From Ptiloglossa arizonensis (lineage: Eukaryota; Arthropoda; Insecta; Hymenoptera; Colletidae), in NCBI RefSeq assembly GCF_051014685.1, contig NC_135056.1, positions 2,418,001 through 2,482,000 on the forward strand: DNA of 64,000 bases. The letters are read 5' to 3'. Below are positions 1 to 11,097 of this stretch, piece after piece. Below the pieces are notes generated by a model. That model ran no database searches and was not told the DNA's origin. It was given only the letters and a program-made list of their open reading frames with translations. Numbering within the stretch: the first letter of the stretch is position 1; every line of letters starts with the position of its first letter. Position numbers and translations under genes: made by a program.

Positions 1-600
1 AGATTGATTGCGATCATACGAAGTCCGAGTGAGCACGAATTCGTAGTTAAGTGCATTGGCGTAGGCTCCCAATGAAACCTCAAGTATTCATAAATAGAAT
101 AATTTGCTTACGATATAGGTACTACCGCTGATAAATAAGTTGTTCGCAATGAAAAAATTAATATAATTTAATATGCGTAGTAATCATTAATATTTTGAAA
201 AATATTTATAGCGAAAAGAACAAATTTCTATTTATTAAAAATAATATAAATCCGTTTATACTCATTTCTATGAAGATAAACTCTGTATAATTACAATTTA
301 CACAAAAACAAGTCATGTTAGTATTATATTATTTTTATATATTATAGAATTATATTAAATTTTTATTAAATATAAATTAGTTCTTTTCGCTATAAATAAT
401 TTTCAAAATAATAATGATTATTAAGCATATTGTATTCAGTTTTTCATTACGAGGAACTTATCGAATCAGTGATAGTATTTGAACAGAAACGAAATCATAC
501 TGTTTATTAATAGCTAACATTTGATTAGAAGGCCATGCCAATGATGCAGTATTTTCTCTCATTTGATCTCACTACGGTTACCGTCTTCGCCCAATGGCGA
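1..600. repeat. Fold-back (long inverted repeat) element, family A copy 1, left-truncated by the window edge
   Basis: The left arm (1-300) and right arm (about 350-600) are inverted copies of one another around a short AT-rich centre. Both arms share the blocks around the tract AATTTGTATTTATTAAAAAT and the tract reading GCGAAAAGAAC (left) or GTTCTTTTCGC (right). The same sequence recurs at 21.3-22.5, 48.3-49.2, 52.7-53.9 and 63.4-64 kb. The outer parts of the two arms differ. The left carries the 'GCATTGGCGTAGGCTCC' version (alpha). The right carries the 'CTGCATCATTGGCATGGCC' version (beta). The right end stops at a poly-C run instead of the usual terminal sequence, so this copy is damaged there. 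No transposase is encoded; a non-autonomous DNA transposon is inferred. Confidence 0.8.
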
Positions 601-616
601 CCCCCCCCCCCCCCCC
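601..616 (+). repeat. Homopolymer run of 16 C
   Basis: Sixteen consecutive C residues lie directly at the damaged right end of fold-back copy 1. In this AT-rich setting it stands out. It could be a real slippage tract or a sequencing or assembly length error. Confidence 0.95.
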
Positions 617-690
617 AACTTCTACAGTCATATTTTAAAGACTTTCTTTTGTAAAAATTAAAATAGTTTGTCTAACATCCACACATCGAA

Positions 691-1180
691 GCAGGAGTTT
701 CAGAGGGAAGTGTCTTAGAACCTATTTTGTACATATTGTTCTCGGCTGACATTCCTACCATGCTAATCACTACATTATATGCTTTCGTTTATTTTAGCTA
801 CGCACAAAGACGCCATAGCGGTACTCTTTATTCTTCGACAAAATTTAGGACAAATCGAAGATTGGTTAAATACTTGGACAATAAAAATAAATGACGATAA
901 GTATAAACACACTACGTTTACCCCCTCCCCCCTCCAAGGCATTATTTCGCCTGTTACGTTAAACAACGTTATCGTTCCTCAGATAAAATAATAAAATATC
1001 TGGATATTCACTTAGACTCGCGACTCACATGGAAGCGCTACATAAGAGCCAAAGTAAATCAAACCTATATTAAAGACATTTAAAATTAAGTGCTTATAAT
1101 AAGATTTTAATATATAAAACGGTTATTAAGTCAATCTAGACGTATGGGATCCAACTGTGGGGTATGGTTTATTATATTCA
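691..1180 (+). pseudogene. Jockey-type LINE reverse transcriptase fragment
   Basis: The fragment begins with a palm motif, GSVLEPILYILFSADIP, matching the Jockey 'GSVLGP.LY.LFTADIP' block. After a +1 frameshift near 775 it reads ILATHKDAI, then LGQIEDWLNTWTIKIN, and then KYLDIHLDSRLTWKRYI, the KYLG.hLD.rLtWk block of the RT thumb. Further frame breaks follow, but weak similarity continues to about 1180. The aspartate pair of the catalytic FADD motif falls at the frameshift and is not readable. Endonuclease and ORF1 are absent, so this is a short dead fragment. Related Jockey relics lie at 11-13, 34.8-37.3 and 38.3-40.9 kb. Confidence 0.8.
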
Positions 1181-1779
1181 GAATTATTTTCAATGTACTC
1201 TGGTACCTAAATAATGATGTACTACGTAAAGATCTTCGGATAAAATCGATAAAATATTAAGTCTACCCAAACTTTTTATTTTGTTAAGACATTGTCATAT
1301 TTGAATCTCCATAAAAAATAGAATGTAAGTCTTAAAATATCTTTTATAGGGATATTATAGTATTCAAACCATGTCTTTTCAGTAATGGTACGTTCTATGT
1401 AATGTTTAATATGCCTCCATCGTTTACCTATACATGTACCTACCTATTAAATTTCATAAATTAATATTTTAACTATCTTCTTTAGTATAGAAGTAGTAAC
1501 ATAGTGGAAAGTGACTGTCAGTTTTATTTGGAAAATTATGAGAAAAATTAACAAATGCTGAGTAGTCGTCGAGTTACATGTTAGGAAATTTTATCGAATT
1601 TTTATTTGCAAATCTAAATTTTTAAAAGTTTAAATAGTTTTGAAATTTCAACTTTCTATTGAAGTTATCAAATTACTCTCTATATTTATAGAGTTATAAT
1701 AACTTCTTATAATTATTAACCAGGCATGTTTTCAGATTCTTTGGAATGACGCGTCATTACTATAAAACATCCAAGGATT
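1181..1779. other. AT-rich stretch, nothing recognised
   Basis: No coding similarity, long ORF or repeat arm was recognised here. It separates the Jockey fragment from a GC-richer R1-like block. Confidence 0.5.
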
Positions 1780-2290
1780 AAGATACGCTCAATTAGGGTA
1801 TCCGCGCAGAGTATTTCCACATGACCTACCACTTTGACATCGGAATGCAAGCTCCAGTTATCCCTTTTGATGTAGGCGAGACCTTTCTAAATCTCTACCA
1901 GCTCTGCAGGTTGGTGCCCGAGCTCACCCGCCGAGGTATTTGCTACCTCTAGTCCGTGTCATAGGCTATGCCACTATCCCTGCGAATCCAACCCATAGTC
2001 GGTAACAGGGAGGATCAGCCTTCCTGTGGGCTTTACCAGATCCTCGCGGTATCAGTTCATACCGGTGAAGTTGTCGCATTATTATACTCCTCATTGAGGG
2101 TCTTATACCCCTCGGCATGGGTGGGCCAATTTCGATGCATGGAGTCGTCGCTCCCCAAAAAATTCCAGTCACTGACTCTGTTAGGTGACTCGATTTCTCT
2201 CTTGGGCTACCACTATTTTTATATAGGACGCAGAGGTAATCCTCGATCATTGCTTAATTTCTCCCTAGGATAGAGTGTTAAAAACATTGA
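1780..2290 (-). pseudogene. GC-richer stretch, probably part of an R1-like LINE
   Basis: Base composition changes sharply from the AT-rich surroundings and matches the adjoining R1-like RT fragment. The minus strand carries an open stretch (2250-1966) starting MIEDYL, which resembles the VIEDYL block seen in the R1-like fragment at 3.5 kb, but most of it does not align by eye. Assignment rests mainly on composition and adjacency. It may be a downstream RT portion scrambled by frameshifts, or element UTR. Confidence 0.4.
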
Positions 2291-2700
2291 TAATGTCTAA
2301 AGATACCGCCTTGGGAGACACCAGAAGCTGAAAGGAACTGGACGCAACGAATGGCGTCGATGTTTGACCGTTTCTCTCAGAACTCGAACTGACATTCGAC
2401 TAGGTCGAGCCTATTCCCACGACAAATGCCAGACAATCCGGGCTGCCAGTACTTGTTCAAACAGTTTGTCTGCGTCGTCGAGAAGACAGTGGACGGACAG
2501 TTCGCAAGCCTGTCCACCTTCCTGAGAAGAACTATTCTGGTACCTGCCAGGTGGAGAAAAAATGCCCAACTTCTAGGCAACGATCGAGCAGCAATCCACT
2601 CCAAGTGGGAAGCCACTCCAAGGACACCCTCAGCTAAGACCTGGGCCAGTGTCTTTCATCCCTAGCCTCCGAATGGCCGCAACCAGTTCCTACTCGGTGA
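2291..2700 (-). pseudogene. R1-like LINE reverse transcriptase, N-terminal palm fragment
   Basis: Reading the minus strand downward from 2700, one frame gives LPRSW, then TRIVLLRKVDRLANCPS. A shifted frame gives CLLDDADKLFEQVLAARI. The first frame then gives QFEF, a stop, and EKRSNIDAIR. These match the ordered R1-clade blocks 'FP..WK.ARLVLLPK.GK', 'CLLDE.GKLFE.II..R' and 'Q(F/Y)GFR.GRST.DAI'. The stop replaces the arginine after QFEF. At least two frame changes make it a pseudogene. R1-like fragments recur in this window at 3.5, 15, 16 and 24.3 kb. Confidence 0.75.
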
Positions 2701-3014
2701 CTTCTGATTCAGCGAATAAGGTGTTCAGGTCCGTTGTTCATTTCTTGGCTATTTTAATGGTTTTCTCACAGTTCTTTCTGTATTTGATACATATCATGCA
2801 ATGTAGAAGAAATTGACGGAAAGAAAGTTAAACACGTCGGTTACGTTAAATGTGACATCTTTCTTTGCGAATAATCTGTTTAGATGAAATAAATAAGTAA
2901 AGAACTCGAGGCAAAGAAGTTGTCGAGAATTGTAGAAAAAGTGGAGAGTCTTTAAAAATTTCGCAATTCAAAAAATTTTCGCTTCAAAAGTCTTTAACTG
3001 AATCTGCTATTCTA

Positions 3015-3442
3015 TTGTATTCACCAACAGGAGATCTATTATTTATTTTGAATCTCGGAAATTCTGGCAACCATTATAGATTGAAAACATTGAAATACTA
3101 TTTCCAAGAGTTATTTCAAGTCACAGATAATATCTTGTTTGTGGATTTACAAAAAGTATTATTACTGTGCATCATGAAACTGGGAAACACGTATTTGTTA
3201 AGGAAAAACTATTTGTCTCTAAGAAAATACTTTCAATTAGTTACTCTGGAAGTTGCTATTTGTATCAATCTACAAATAACAATCGTACTGCCAGATATTG
3301 TTCGCACATAGTTGCAATAATTTATTACTTGTCGTATGTTGAATATTTCGCAAAACTTATAAAACCTGCAGAGGCCTTAAGTACAATTTTCGATGCTGAA
3401 CAAGTGAATCCTATAATTATAGGTAATAATGACGAAGACTGA
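3015..3442 (+). pseudogene. Possible SWIM-type zinc-finger protein fragment
   Basis: Two overlapping plus frames appear to be one coding stretch with a frameshift near 3170. The second frame reads YCSHIVAIIYYLSYV followed by KLIKPAEALSTIFDAEQ. This resembles the C-terminal SWIM-like segment (CxHxxxxxxYLSY..., then an acidic tail) of a multi-copy arthropod protein family associated with DNA transposons. The first zinc-ligand pair of a SWIM finger (CxC) is not clear; GSCYLYQ sits where it would be. The family link is from memory of the motif. It could also be an unrelated ORF. Confidence 0.4.
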
Positions 3443-3499
3443 ATGAATAACACAAAATGTTGTTTGGGGGTCGTGTTTTCTAATCCCTTGAGGTAGGTA

Positions 3500-3970
3500 C
3501 AGGCACTGTAAAATGCAATCCGACAAAATAAAGACAGTGATCGAGGACTACCTCTGCAGCAGGTGGATAGAGCGGCCTAACGTGTTACTAACGCTGACGA
3601 CACGTTAGTTTGACGTCATCGTGGGCTACTGAGGGAGGGCCGTCAGGCGAGTCAAAGACGGTGCTCGGAGTGTTGTCGAACGGATTAGTAGGTTTGTAGG
3701 TGGTGCTCCATATGACCGAGATATTGGCGATACACGCACCTCAATAAGAACTCCCTCTCCCCCCTTCCTCGGGTGGATGTCGTCATACTTGAGGCGAAGT
3801 CCCAAATGAAATATTTGGGACTGATCCTTGACAGCCACTACCGTTTTAACGGGCATTTCGGCTACCTGGCATCACGATTGGAGAATATAGTCAGTATCCT
3901 AAGCTGGCTCTTCCTCAACTTGCGTTACGTTTCTCACTTCGTTGGCCAGTACGAGGCAACGAGGGTTACC
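3500..3970 (+). pseudogene. R1-like LINE RT fragment with internal deletion
   Basis: The segment at 3537 reads VIEDYLCSRWIERP, the RT block just before the VPQGSVLGPLLWN motif. The next recognisable block, at 3790-3950, is QMKYLGLILDSHYRF...RLENIVSILSWLFLNLR, the thumb region after the catalytic aspartates. The palm core between them is missing or scrambled, so catalysis would be impossible. It closely parallels the deleted fragment at 16.0-16.8 kb (KYLGLILDSHWRF). Confidence 0.75.
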
Positions 3971-4479
3971 CGCGTCACGCGTCTTTCTTCCCCCTACACT
4001 CTTAAAATCTTGATCTTTCAATGGCTCTGTTGTCTTGTCGAAACACAATTCCTCACCGATGGCTGCCTTTTAAAGGTTATCACTTGATAGCTTTCCTTCG
4101 TCGAAGTGGTCCCAAAACAAGGAACTGCTCGCATTTATTTAAAGAACAATATGGACTTCTTTCTGTAACGAATTAATACTTTCCAGACGCAGTATAACGT
4201 AACGTTATAAACAGAAACGTTGTTTTGCCTGTCGGTGGAGCCGGTCATTGTCGAATCACCACAAATTAATATTATATATTGGATCAGCATAAAAGTACAT
4301 TCTGTATTGAAACTGCATAGAAGTATCAGTCAATGATGAAAATACACACTGTATACTGTATGTGTGTATACAGAGTAACAATGAACTTTTGCTTAAATAT
4401 CAGCAACTAGAAACATTCAAGAAGTAGTTACATTGAATTTCTAGAGTTAATGATTGTTTTCGTCAACGGAACATTAACA
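3971..4479. other. No gene recognised
   Basis: A weak ORF tail continues from the R1-like fragment to about 4087. Beyond that the sequence is AT-rich, with no recognised coding or repeat signal. Confidence 0.5.
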
Positions 4480-5880
4480 AATTAACTCCAGGTTGATTAG
4501 GGCGACGATTGTCCATACTGATTTGGTGACAGGATATTGTTTGATTCAAGGAATCTGAGCCTGGAGTTGATTATTTTTTCCGGTTTACATGCCTAGTTTT
4601 TTAAGACGATCGATCTATAACTTTCAGGCTTATTTTTGTTTTTGCCTGATTTAAGCATAAGAATAACTAGAGCTTCCTTTCAGTTGTCAGGAAATACTTC
4701 TCGTAGCAATATGCAATTAAAGATCTTTAGGAGACAGTTGGTACTGGTTGGTGGTAGTTCTTTTATTAGTTTATTAAGTATATTATCCGGTTCTGAAGCG
4801 AAATTTTTTGTAGTAAAAAGGATGCTTTTTAGTCCTAGGGTTATCATTGAATTTGTGGTGGATGCAAGATCAGAGTCACCTGGATGATTGTTTTTGTTTA
4901 TTAAATTTGTGTTGTCAGTTATGGACGTGTAAGCCCTTTCGTCGTGATTTTCGTTGTTTGAGTTTCTTTCGAACGTTTTGTAGATTGGTTATATAATTTC
5001 CATCTTCTAAAGCGAGGAATTGAATTTCTGTGTCGAGTGTCATTCCATTTATGTTTCTGATTTTGTTCCGTAGAATGTCTGCTGAGGGTTTGTTTATAAT
5101 CGTTGATATGTATAATTGCCGGGATTGTATTTTGCTTTCTTTTATTATTTTACTAAAGTTTGCTCGTCATTTTTTGAAGTTTATTAAGTTTTCTATTGTG
5201 AAAATAGAATATATTTTTTTGCTTTGTTAAAGGCCTTGTGATCCTCTTTCATGACTGCTTGGCACTCTTCATTTTATCATGGTGTATTTTTTAATTTTCG
5301 AGATTGTTGTCTTTATTGTTGGAGGATTTCTGTGCTGCTATTTTGATAGGTTTCCAATAGGTCGATTTCTTATTTGTATCTATTTTACGATTTAAAGCTC
5401 TTTGAAGGGAATTTATTGTTTATGTTTTGTATGTGTGTCAGTCGATTTTTTGAAGTTTCATTTGCTAGTGAAATTCTTTTGTAGTGGTGGAACACAATCC
5501 AAGTAAGTAATTTTGATGGGGAAGTGACCACTATCATGGAGATTTTGTAGAGATTCACATTCTAAGTATTGAGTTAGCCTTTATTTAATGATAAATCCAT
5601 CGCATTCAATTTTCCAGAACTTACTATAAAGTAGCTTCGGCTATCTGAGTTTAGTAAGGTTATTTCTGGGTTCTCTGATCATTTTTCAATATTTTTTTCA
5701 TGACTATCTATTTTATATATACCCCAAAGATGATGTTGGTTATTTAAATCACCCATTAATATGAATGGTATTAGAAGTTAATACATGAGTGCTTCTAATT
5801 TGGCTAAGTTTATAGTTTGACTATTTGGTAAGTATATATTGCATAGGCGTATCTTACTCAGGAGTAGTACCGTAACCGCA
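4480..5880 (-). pseudogene. Non-LTR retrotransposon (Jockey/I-like) endonuclease plus RT start
   Basis: Read on the minus strand from 5880 down. An apurinic endonuclease block reads LMGDLNNQHHLWG (family 'LLGDFNAHH..WG'), followed by SGKLNAMDLSL ('SGTHSAIDLSI'). The linker region then gives NEECQAVMKEDHKAFNKAKK ('WWNDEC..A...KN.A...'). Next come REVFPDN and KEALVILMLKSGKNKN ('FP..WK.A.VIPILKPGKD'). The last block is RLRFLESNNILSPNQYG ('RL...LE.N.LLSP.QFG'). Domain order EN, linker, RT is preserved, but there are many stops and frameshifts, and the RT palm after QYG is absent. Its blocks differ from the Jockey and R1-like copies elsewhere, so it is a third LINE lineage. Confidence 0.8.
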
Positions 5881-6841
5881 ATTGTGAGATTTTCATGGCA
5901 CTGAATTTTTCGGATTAACGAGAAATCTACTGAGAAATATTACTATTAGTCTACTTCTACTTCTTTCAGTAAGCACTGGCTGATTATTGTAGAATCTCGT
6001 TTCCCAAAAAAGAATCCGCAAGTCAAATTATTGTATAACACCGAATTTTTGAAAAACATAAGTTTTTGCAAAGTCCCAGGATTTTCGAGAATAATGAGAT
6101 ATTACATGAAAAATAAAAATGTTTCTCCGTATTATTTTTTTATTTTTATGAAAAGTTCTTTAGAGCACGAAAACCCTACTATCTAATTAAAGTGAGACAA
6201 ACCATAAGATCAGATTCTGTGGACAATTCTGAAGAAGAGACTGTTCGGCAGAAATGTTCGTACAATTTACATTTCAAGCAGGTCGAGAATATATTCGTTG
6301 ATAATGAGTGCATGAGGTTTTCCCGCTGTGATTCGCTGCTCGTTTATCTCGATTTGACAGGGTCGAAGCTACACATAACCAACATCGATGGAGTCGTTCA
6401 ATGGGACATCCACTTTGTATAAATAGTGTTTAATTCTTTTTTTTAATACTTTAGATTTCTGTCTTTTTCCCATATTTATCTGTGGTTACCAAACTATAAA
6501 ATATTTTTTAATCAATTATAATTAACAAAACTTCAATTAACAAAAACTTCGATTTTTCTGTCATATTTTACTAACTTTAGCGAATTCTAAGAATCGACAG
6601 CCCTGTAGAACCATGTGTACATTTCTTATGTGGACAATACTTGTATATTACATGGACATACTTTGTAACTCTTTGTGATTCGACAGTTTTGTAGTTTTTA
6701 TTAGTCATTTTTATTTCACGACCATATTATCTCTATTGTTATTTCAACAGCGAATTCTAAACAAAAGCCGTGAACGATCGATCCTCTTTGCAGATTGAAA
6801 ACGTATTCAGTTATCAGTGTAGTCAAAAAAGTAAGTTGAAT
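5881..6841. other. AT-rich stretch, one unassigned short ORF
   Basis: An open frame at 6192-6422 (plus) encodes 76 residues ending in VQWDIHFV. It has no domain I recognise, and nothing else here looks coding. Confidence 0.4.
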
Positions 6842-7005
6842 TCCATGTGTAAGGAGTGGGGGGAACGTAGCATGGCCGAATTGAACGAAGAAACGGGCGT
6901 CCCTATTGTATCGGTATATACCAGGTATAAGGTATAACGATATACCTAACTAGAATACAATAGGAACACTTATTACTTCGTTTACGCCTTCCCCTACTCC
7001 TTGAA
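6842..7005. repeat. Small palindromic MITE-like element (about 160 bp)
   Basis: The left arm AAGGAGTGGGGGGAACGTA and the inverse of the right arm (AAGGAGTAGGGGAAGGCGTA) match. The blocks AACGAAG and CCTATTGTAT are also mirrored. The centre contains its own small palindrome built on GGTATATAC / GGTATAAGGTATAACGATAT. It is an almost complete hairpin with no coding capacity. Confidence 0.7.
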
Positions 7006-7593
7006 TATAAGACTTAGCATATTTTTCTGGCTACGCTGCTGATCATTTTTATCGTTCGCTTAATCTACATCCCAGTATCTAACTAGATATGAATTTCTTT
7101 CTATATTTCATATTTATTTAATTCCCATGTTCTGTAAACATCGAAGCACTTTTTTTATCGCTTTTCATTAGTTTTTCTTTTATATCTTACACATGTTCAA
7201 TAAGCAAATGACATAAGATACCTATATCAGATCTTCTAGTCTGACATGCATAGTATGTAATACTCATATGGCTTTCTGATATGAAACGTTCTCACTTTGA
7301 TCTTCTATAGAAAAACTGAAATCATTGTTGCTTAGTTTTACATATTTGCATGTAAAGGTGTAACGACTGGCTTGCAATTTTCATCCTGAATCTTCTAATT
7401 ATCTTTTTAATGTTGAATCACTGGTTTACACAAAAATCCACTTTATTTTTGTCTATCTTTATCTCCTTGCTTAGACACGATTCATTTTGTCTAGGTTTTT
7501 CATATTGAAATTTTTCGTATTTTTGTTGAATCTGAACAAATTATACTCGGAATAAACACGATGCTCCCGGACATGTGGGCATCCTTTTAAAGG

Positions 7594-7818
7594 ATGAATC
7601 TACAAGCCAAAAGAAGTCGACAATTAGAAGTGACGAAACTGCTTCAGAGAGTTCCTTTTAAAGTTATAGACATTTACAAAGGGTCAGGTTCGCTTGACGT
7701 CTTACAAACTACCTACAAACCATCACGACGCGTAAAACAAGTTAATCAGGACGCAACCAAAGATGGTAATCACATGACAGATTTAGCATCTATGTGGAAT
7801 GCATATTTATCCACGTAA
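7594..7818 (+). other. Unassigned 74-codon open reading frame
   Basis: The frame is basic and hydrophilic, begins MNLQAKRSRQLEVTKLL and ends in a stop at 7818. There is no signal peptide or membrane segment, and no family I recognise. The codon mix is less AT-biased than the flanks, which hints at former or current coding. No convincing splice partner was seen. It could be an exon of a host gene, an old retrocopy or chance. Confidence 0.3.
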
Positions 7819-9764
7819 TTGAAGACAGTAAGTTCCTGCCATTATTTATGAAATGACACACATATCACGTTGTACGATATTACATTTGCTTTCTTATATA
7901 AATCCAGAAAGGCGTATTAAAACGCACCCAACGGGATTTTCAAGTACAGAGGATGAATGCCAATTTCAAAGCACAATTTTATGCACCGTAATTATTTTAC
8001 TCGCGAGTATTCATGTGTACCTACTGCACTAATCGCGAATGTCTCATCTGCGAGTGTTAATTTCAATTTTTGAGAGTTAAATACGAATAAAACTATTATC
8101 AGTATTTAAGCATATGTCAATTAAAATGTGTAATGAAATTTACTGATCTGAGATCGTTGATGTTGAACAATGCAACAATATTAGTGGCAGACTGCATTCT
8201 CGATGAAAGTGGTTCGGAAAAACAAACACGGATTACACTTTCGTATTTCTTTAATGTAAGAATGCACAACATGCAGCGCATGATACGATAGAATTGAACA
8301 GAAAACTCTAGTTACGTTCAATTTTCAAATAAATAAGTATATTGAATTATAAAATGAATTTTGGTTATATTATTTTCCTTTGAACAAATTCAAATTTTAA
8401 TCGTCTGAGAAATTATGAAAGTTTTATATGCTTTGGATTAAAATTTTCTATTATTTTACGTATTTAATTCGTGTGAATTCATTCATTCATCTGTGAAGTA
8501 TTTATATTTACAATTATAATATAATTGCAATTTTGTTTATGTCAGATTGATTTTGTTAAGTCTTTCTTGAAATTTTTGAAAGAAAAAAAGGTTAATCTTA
8601 ATCACTTTGAGTTTCTACAAAACTTATTTGAACAATCTTCGTTTTAATTGCTTCAACAGTAATCTTTATTCCAGAACTCTTCACACTCGTTAACATAGGT
8701 CGATAGAGTGGTGCTTGAATAAATGCAAAGAATTACTCACACCACTGTTTACATTTCTTCAGCTCGGGCGACTCTTCATCTTCAACAGTCGACGATTCAT
8801 GGAAAAGTGATAAGATATATTGACAGAGTCGAATTTTAATCACTAAAAAAATTAAAATTGTTACATTTAATATAATATCTTTATGAAAATGTTATCATTG
8901 CTGAGGTTTTACCGCCGAAGATAAGTCCAAGTATTTGCAACTTTAATTGTATGCAATTGGAAGTTTTCCAGAGATGTAAAAATAGTTCGAGTACGATCAT
9001 TCTGATTTCGTTTACACCGGAAGAATCTTGCCTATGCATAATGCTCTCATTATGGTCAATGAGAAATATAATATTTATAATTTGCATTGGCGGCTATTTC
9101 ATCGATATGCATGTGGCATCACTTTGAAGCTTGTTAGTTGAGCGTTTGTAATAAGAGCTTTGCTCTCGATTGTGCTCACTCCTGGTGTACGTATCTCGAT
9201 TTTACAGAAATAACTCCGACTATATGCGAATGTCCAGTTTGGATTTTTCGCATATACAGTAAATTTTCGTTATGTGATCACCAGATTTGTATGATCATTG
9301 TAACTCCATCAACCTGAGAAAATCTCCTTCGAAACCAATGAAACGTGAATACTTGTAAGAAGCCGCCAATTGGTATTTAAAGATTACAGATTTAAAAAGA
9401 AATGAAAGTTTAACATTTTTATTTTATTCTTATGAACATATTTTTACACACCAATGAGATTTTTCTTATGAAAATAAAAGCAAACACGATGTGATCTGGA
9501 TAATTTTTAGTTATGGTAAGCGAGCTGCGCAATCCGGTATTATGATTGGGTGACTGTATACACTATGCACCATTCGCATCTAAAACCTTACTCGTTTACC
9601 TAAAACGAGGTGCAATGCTCTTTAACAGTGTTTCTCATGTACAGTAAGTGATCAATTTTCCGTGGAATGACTTAAAAATTAACAGTTTCATTCAATTCCC
9701 AATTTTAAACAGAGAATAGACAGAAAATCCATGTGCATTTTATTCACACTCATTTTCTTGGATT
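7819..9764. other. Intergenic or intronic AT-rich DNA
   Basis: Only short ORFs occur, including 9087-8881 on the minus strand with no recognisable domain. No repeat arms or LINE/LTR motifs were recognised. Confidence 0.5.
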
Positions 9765-10330
9765 TGTAGCGGCTAGTCGTACGCCTCAGCGAAACGTCTG
9801 GTGTGCAAGCAGCTGGCATGGTTTATGACTCACGCATCGATAAAAGCTATTTTTGAGGAAATATATTTCGCTTAACTTTCTCCCAGGCATGGGCATGTAA
9901 CCTTCTCGCCGCTACCTCAATAGCTAATTGCAGGCGTCATAAATCGAGAGTTCTGGAAGGCACGTGCGGCCCAAAATGGCTGCAATCGGTTAGTCACGGA
10001 CAACTGACCGGAAGGAAACTCCGCTACGTCATCAAACTTTCCTTTTTCCCATCAGACCTCGCCTGTCCGAGGATAGCGCGCCAAGGGCGCAAGGAACAAG
10101 CAAGGATGAGGGAAATTCTCGCGGGTATAAGAGGACGAGCGAGAATCTTCCCGGGACCTTTTTAGTCAGTTATTAGGCCTGTAACCGGCGCGCAAGAACT
10201 GTATCGATATATTCCGCGAAAGCTCTGCAAGAAACGACGCTGTGTAACTACCGATCGAATAAAGTTAAGCCGCGATCAATAAACATCGTGATCAGCAAAC
10301 GATACGGAACGCACAGTTGTTTGTGTGACA
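9765..10330 (+). repeat. Probable solo LTR of an LTR retrotransposon
   Basis: This is a GC-richer block of about 566 bp that starts TGTAGCGG and ends GTGTGACA, the TG...CA layout of LTRs. Inside, GGGTATAAGAGG (about 10125) is a good TATA-like promoter, followed about 45 bp later by TCAGTTATTAG, a plausible start region. AATAAAG (about 10258) is a polyadenylation signal near the 3' end, giving the expected U3-R-U5 order. No internal gag/pol follows and no second LTR was seen, so a solo LTR is inferred. Flanking bases do not give a clear target-site duplication. An unusual host promoter is the alternative. Confidence 0.6.
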
Positions 10331-11097
10331 TTCCAACCCTTCAGATTTACTATTCTTTCTCCCTAATTTGCTCTTATGTATCTTAATGTAATATTCAAAT
10401 TAATATTCTGTTTGTAAATTGTTTTTAATTGACTAGGCATCGAATGTACTAAATTTCGTGTTACATATTTTTAAACCTATATCATTCTACTTTTCTGAAA
10501 TGTGAGATTGAACAGGGCTTGATAATGTATGAGGTGTGTTAAAAACAATTCATCGACGAACAATGTAAACAGTATGCTGTGGATCATGATCATGTTAGGA
10601 GTTAATTTTCTCTGAGATTTAATTTCTGCACGCTTTTCTTCATGTTTTGCTTCAAATATTTAAATATACGTGTTTGTCCATTATATTGTCTAAAAAAACA
10701 AGTTCCTCAAGTCCAGAGAAATTCATGCATCGTCATACCATCCCCGTGTGTAACAGTTAGGACGATGTTATTTGGATTCAACTTACTATTACATTTTCGT
10801 CATATTTTTACTTAGCGGTCGGATTCAAAAACATTTTCTTTTTGTAATTAACATTTGAAACTTCATAAGAGGTTTATGTTTGCTGTACAAATATCTATAC
10901 TTAAATTATGGTTATACGTTAAGTTATGTTATTCTAAATTTTAAGATTCTATTCGGTTCGTGACGCCAAGCGAGCATCATTACAAATTATTTTCTCTCCT
11001 CCGAGCGATATTTGTGTGTGTGTCCGGCGAGTCTATCACGTAAGAGACATCTTAAATTGACATCTTGTATATCCTTTATTAGAAGTGTATCCAAATT
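10331..11097. other. Spacer; its 3' part may be Jockey 5' UTR
   Basis: Mostly AT-rich and unremarkable. From about 10950 there is a GC-richer stretch with a short GT run just ahead of the Jockey ORF1, which could be the element's 5' UTR with internal promoter. No direct proof. Confidence 0.35.
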
